Shown: one piece after another, positions 38,688 through 41,183 of the stretch
How positions within the stretch are numbered: position 1 is the first letter of the stretch
How the letters are laid out: every line of letters begins with the position of its first letter
NCBI GenBank assembly: GCA_006508105.1
Contig: QKPP01000310.1
Span: 1-41,183 of the forward strand
Source of the DNA: Myxococcales bacterium FL481
GTDB taxonomy: Bacteria > Myxococcota_A > Polyangia > Nannocystales > Nannocystaceae
Reading direction: 5' to 3'
DNA: 41,183 nucleotides
Translations under genes and position numbers: made by a program
The notes under the pieces: generated by a model
Databases searched by the model: none
Told to the model about the DNA's origin: nothing
Seen by the model: the letters and a program-made list of their open reading frames with translations, nothing else

Positions 38688-40537
38688 CTCTGCCTGCGAG
38701 GCTCGGCCCCTCGCTGCGGCGCGTGTGTGGCTCCATCTTCGGGACGGGCGGGGTCGGTGCCGGCATCGGTCGCACGACCCCCCGTCGATCCCCGGCTGGA
38801 CGAGGGCCCGACCGGCTGTCGAGCGGACCACCACGCGGACATGAGCAGGAGAAACGAGACACCGAACAGTCGTCGACCCGTGTGCTCGTGGTCCGTGAGG
38901 ATGCGGTCGAGCTGCTCGGGATGGACGAGTTCGGCGAGCCCTTCGCGTTGAGCCCGGATGTGACCGAGCAGATCGGGGTGGCGGAACCACTGGCGATAGT
39001 CGGCGTACGGCACGTCGCGGGCCCCGGGGCGGGGTATGTAGTAGAAGGGGCCGGGCCGCGCCGGCGTGGGCCCAGTCCCCGGGCCGCAGGGAAACTCGAG
39101 GAGGGCCGGCGCGTTTTGCTGCAGCGCGAAGCGATGCCACCGTGAGCCCATCTTCCATTTCGACGGCAGATTCCAGATCGCATCGACCCAGCCGTGCGAG
39201 ACAAACGGCATCACACACGTGGCGCAGGCTTGGTACAGCGCGACTCCGTTGCCGCCGAAGCGGCGCACCTGGTGGCTGAGGTAGTATCGATCGAGCCCGG
39301 CGAGCATGCCCCGCTCGTGCGTGCACAGTTCGACTTGGCGTCGGTGTCGGGCCGTCGCGGCGGGGCCGGAGCGCAGTTGCTCTGCGAGCTCGGGCCGAAG
39401 TGCGGGCAGATCCTCGGGGAAGAACACGCGCCCGCGGATCTTTCGGCGATGGCGCCAGACCAGGCCGCTCAAGTTCGGAGCGACGCGATCGAGCAGTCGG
39501 ATGCCCACGCCGCCGTCGAGCAGAAACGTGCGCGCAAACTCACCGGCTGTGCCGACGAACAGCGGAGTGTCGCGGCGAAGCCCCGCTCGGCTTGTGTACA
39601 AATAGGTGTGCCAGTGTTTTGCTGGCTTGGTGCCGTTGGTCAGGGTGGCGACTCGCCGGCCCACCAGCGGGTAGTCGTGGAGGTGGACCGGGATCTGGGT
39701 GAGTTCCAAGTCATACTTGCGAGCGATGGCTCGGGAGATGACCACGTCGGTGCTGTCTTCGTTGCCCATCACCACGCAGCGGGGTCGATGACCGGCGCGC
39801 AGCATGGCGCTCAGCATGACGCGGGAGTCGAGGCCGCCGGAGATCGACAGCACGGTTTGTGGCGTGAGCCACCGCTCGACCTCGGTGTTGAAGGCGTCGA
39901 CGGCCTCACGCGGGGCGGCAGACCGGGTTGGGTGTAGGGCATCCCAGTCGAGCGTATGCGTGCGCAGGGTGCCGTTGCGAAAGCGCAGGACCGATCGCGG
40001 CGGCACCCGCATGACGCTCGGATGCAACGTGTCGTCGTCGAGCAGATACTCGAGTTCGGCCAGGTCGGCCAACGCGGCGAAGTTCCATTCCCAGGCCAGG
40101 TCGGCGCGGGTGAGCACGTCGAGCACGGTGGGCGCGTGGACGAAGCGAGGCCCGTCTTCGCGATTGACCACCGCATAGTGGTGTTGAGTGACCCCGTAGC
40201 GAGAGGACACAATCGCTTCTTCGTCCGGCCACGCCACGGTAATGATGAAGTCCCCGGGGATGTGCACCAGGCGATCCAGCGCGGCTTGACGATCTGCCGC
40301 GGTGAGCTGACTGGCCAGTGTCTCGGCGGGATGAAGACAGGTCCCAAACACACGCACGCGCGGTTCCGGTGAGAGCGACGTCACGGCGCGGCGACGGTAG
40401 TCCCCCTGTCGGATGAGCACAACCGGGCGAGCGCGGTTCTTCGGCGGATCGTAATCTCGGACGAGCTGTTTCGCTGCGCCCCGCCCGTGGCGCGCTCGCT
40501 CGTTCGCGACGCACCCCGTGGCGGAATGCCAACGCAT
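38684..40537 (-). CDS. asparagine-synthase-like protein
   Basis: A 617-residue protein. The ATP pyrophosphatase P-loop is intact (VLSISGGLDSRVML, 233-238 for SGGLDS), and the synthase domain runs to about 560 with a C-terminal low-complexity tail. The region before it (~55-200) has the strands of a class-II glutamine amidotransferase fold (VRVFGTCLHP, HIPGDFIITVAWPDEEAIVSS), but the N-terminal catalytic Cys2 of true glutaminase domains is missing. It therefore cannot use glutamine in the usual way and probably uses ammonia, or has another amide-forming or adenylating role. Such proteins recur in exopolysaccharide and peptide-modification clusters. The ATG at 40537 is the simplest start; an internal GTG near residue 40 is possible. 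Confidence 0.82.
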   Translation of the reverse strand: MRWHSATGCVANERARHGRGAAKQLVRDYDPPKNRARPVVLIRQGDYRRRAVTSLSPEPRVRVFGTCLHPAETLASQLTAADRQAALDRLVHIPGDFIITVAWPDEEAIVSSRYGVTQHHYAVVNREDGPRFVHAPTVLDVLTRADLAWEWNFAALADLAELEYLLDDDTLHPSVMRVPPRSVLRFRNGTLRTHTLDWDALHPTRSAAPREAVDAFNTEVERWLTPQTVLSISGGLDSRVMLSAMLRAGHRPRCVVMGNEDSTDVVISRAIARKYDLELTQIPVHLHDYPLVGRRVATLTNGTKPAKHWHTYLYTSRAGLRRDTPLFVGTAGEFARTFLLDGGVGIRLLDRVAPNLSGLVWRHRRKIRGRVFFPEDLPALRPELAEQLRSGPAATARHRRQVELCTHERGMLAGLDRYYLSHQVRRFGGNGVALYQACATCVMPFVSHGWVDAIWNLPSKWKMGSRWHRFALQQNAPALLEFPCGPGTGPTPARPGPFYYIPRPGARDVPYADYRQWFRHPDLLGHIRAQREGLAELVHPEQLDRILTDHEHTGRRLFGVSFLLLMSAWWSARQPVGPSSSRGSTGGRATDAGTDPARPEDGATHAPQRGAEPRRQR

Positions 40538-40637
40538 TGCTCGTTCGCACCGAAGCCCCTCCTGCGCAAAACGAGCGGTTTGTGGATCGCTCGATCGGCG
40601 TCAGCTTGACACCGCACTCTCGCCGAGGAGCGAACGT

Positions 40638-41132
40638 ATGCCATTCGACCCCAGTCCAGTCATCGAAACTCGCCACTTGCCCCGCCGCCATGTCGCGTTC
40701 GTCCGTCACGTGGGTCCCTACATGGGGGATCAAGCCTTGTTCGGGCGACTGTTCGGTGAAGCCAGTGCGTTCATGCAGGCGCGCAACTTGTGGGGACCGT
40801 CGACGGAGAGCCTGTCGATCTACCACGACGACCCCGAAACCGTGCCTCCCGCTGAGCAACGCATCAGTGTTGGCTACACGGTACCCGAAGGAACCGAAGG
40901 TGACGACGCGATCCAGATTATGGAACTACCCGCGGGCGAATATCTCGTCGGCTCGTTCGAGCTTGATCCGCAGCAGTACGGTGAGGCCTGGGGCGTGTTG
41001 ATGCAATCGCTAGCGCAGCGAGGGCTCATGTCGGCGGCGGGGCTGTGTTACGAGTCGGGCAAGAACGATCCGGAACAGCATCCTCAAGGCAAGCACATCG
41101 TGGACCTTTGCGTCGCACTGACCAAGGCCTGA
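40638..41132 (+). CDS. GyrI-like small-molecule-binding domain protein
   Basis: A 164-residue stand-alone GyrI/AraC-type effector-binding domain. The first strand ETRHLPRRHVAFVRHVGPYM and the later QRISVGYTVPEG, IMELPAGEYLVGSFELD and C-terminal HIVDLCVALTK follow the family (two beta-alpha-beta-beta-beta repeats). No DNA-binding domain is attached. Members bind small cationic or toxic molecules; E. coli GyrI inhibits gyrase and protects against toxins. The ATG at 40638 has AGGAG seven bases upstream. It is divergent from the asparagine-synthase-like gene, ~100 bases apart. The ligand is unknown. Confidence 0.88.
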   Translation: MPFDPSPVIETRHLPRRHVAFVRHVGPYMGDQALFGRLFGEASAFMQARNLWGPSTESLSIYHDDPETVPPAEQRISVGYTVPEGTEGDDAIQIMELPAGEYLVGSFELDPQQYGEAWGVLMQSLAQRGLMSAAGLCYESGKNDPEQHPQGKHIVDLCVALTKA

Positions 41133-41183
41133 TTGCTAACCTTGACGAGCTCGTTGGCTCGCCGGGCTCGAATCAAGTTTCTA

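Overview
The window is a 41.2 kb stretch of a high-G+C bacterial chromosome (strong G/C third positions, frequent GTG starts). Several features point to Myxococcota, most likely a Nannocystales-like lineage: Asp-rich lipoproteins, a sigma factor with a C-terminal membrane segment and a repeat ending in an FPxGxL-ER motif, a Ser/Thr kinase fused to an FGE-sulfatase-like domain, and Cys-rich lipoproteins. The lineage is an inference from gene style; there is no rRNA in the window. I see no IS element, phage, plasmid function, CRISPR array or tRNA, so this is mostly ordinary core and lineage-specific chromosome.

Layout: 1-3754 (minus) is an envelope-signalling cassette: a tethered ECF-type sigma factor, a putative lipoprotein, a barrel-like exported protein and, further downstream, the start of an Asp-repeat lipoprotein cut by the window edge. 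4022-5683 is a divergent pair (GNAT acetyltransferase / EamA permease). 5684-6483 is an 800-base non-coding gap with a minus-strand intrinsic terminator. 6484-10227 (minus) holds a MoaD-MoaE fusion, a sigma-54 activator without a sensor domain, and thiC. 10428-11249 is an HExxH metallopeptidase. A 510-base gap then contains a near-copy of an Illumina adapter beside a very strong GC hairpin. 11760-15976 (plus) is a metabolic run: malic enzyme/PTA, fabH, a HIT protein and queD. Next come a pentapeptide-repeat protein, GC-rich tandem repeats and rpmB (bL28).

18040-19023 is a methyltransferase, divergent from an AbgT transporter, a YdjM-type membrane hydrolase and a creatininase-family amidohydrolase. 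23006-30744 (minus) is a long gene run: Cys-rich lipoprotein, exported thioredoxin-like protein, CHASE-PAS-Hpt-CheA-type kinase, alpha/beta hydrolase, aroC and a PH-like membrane protein, followed after a 402-base gap by a response regulator. 31220-37419 (plus) holds the Ser/Thr kinase, xseA, aroE and ftsZ, closed by a clear terminator. 37542-40537 (minus) is a translationally coupled glycosyltransferase / asparagine-synthase-like pair, probably for surface polysaccharide. A GyrI-like protein ends the window.

The most notable items are the sigma/anti-sigma-like fusion cassette, the MoaD-MoaE fusion that would need cleavage after its Gly-Gly, the CheA-like kinase carrying its own Hpt, the kinase whose FGE-like domain lacks the catalytic cysteines, the unexplained terminator-bearing gap at 5684-6483, and the adapter-like sequence at 11541-11560, which makes local adjacency there uncertain.
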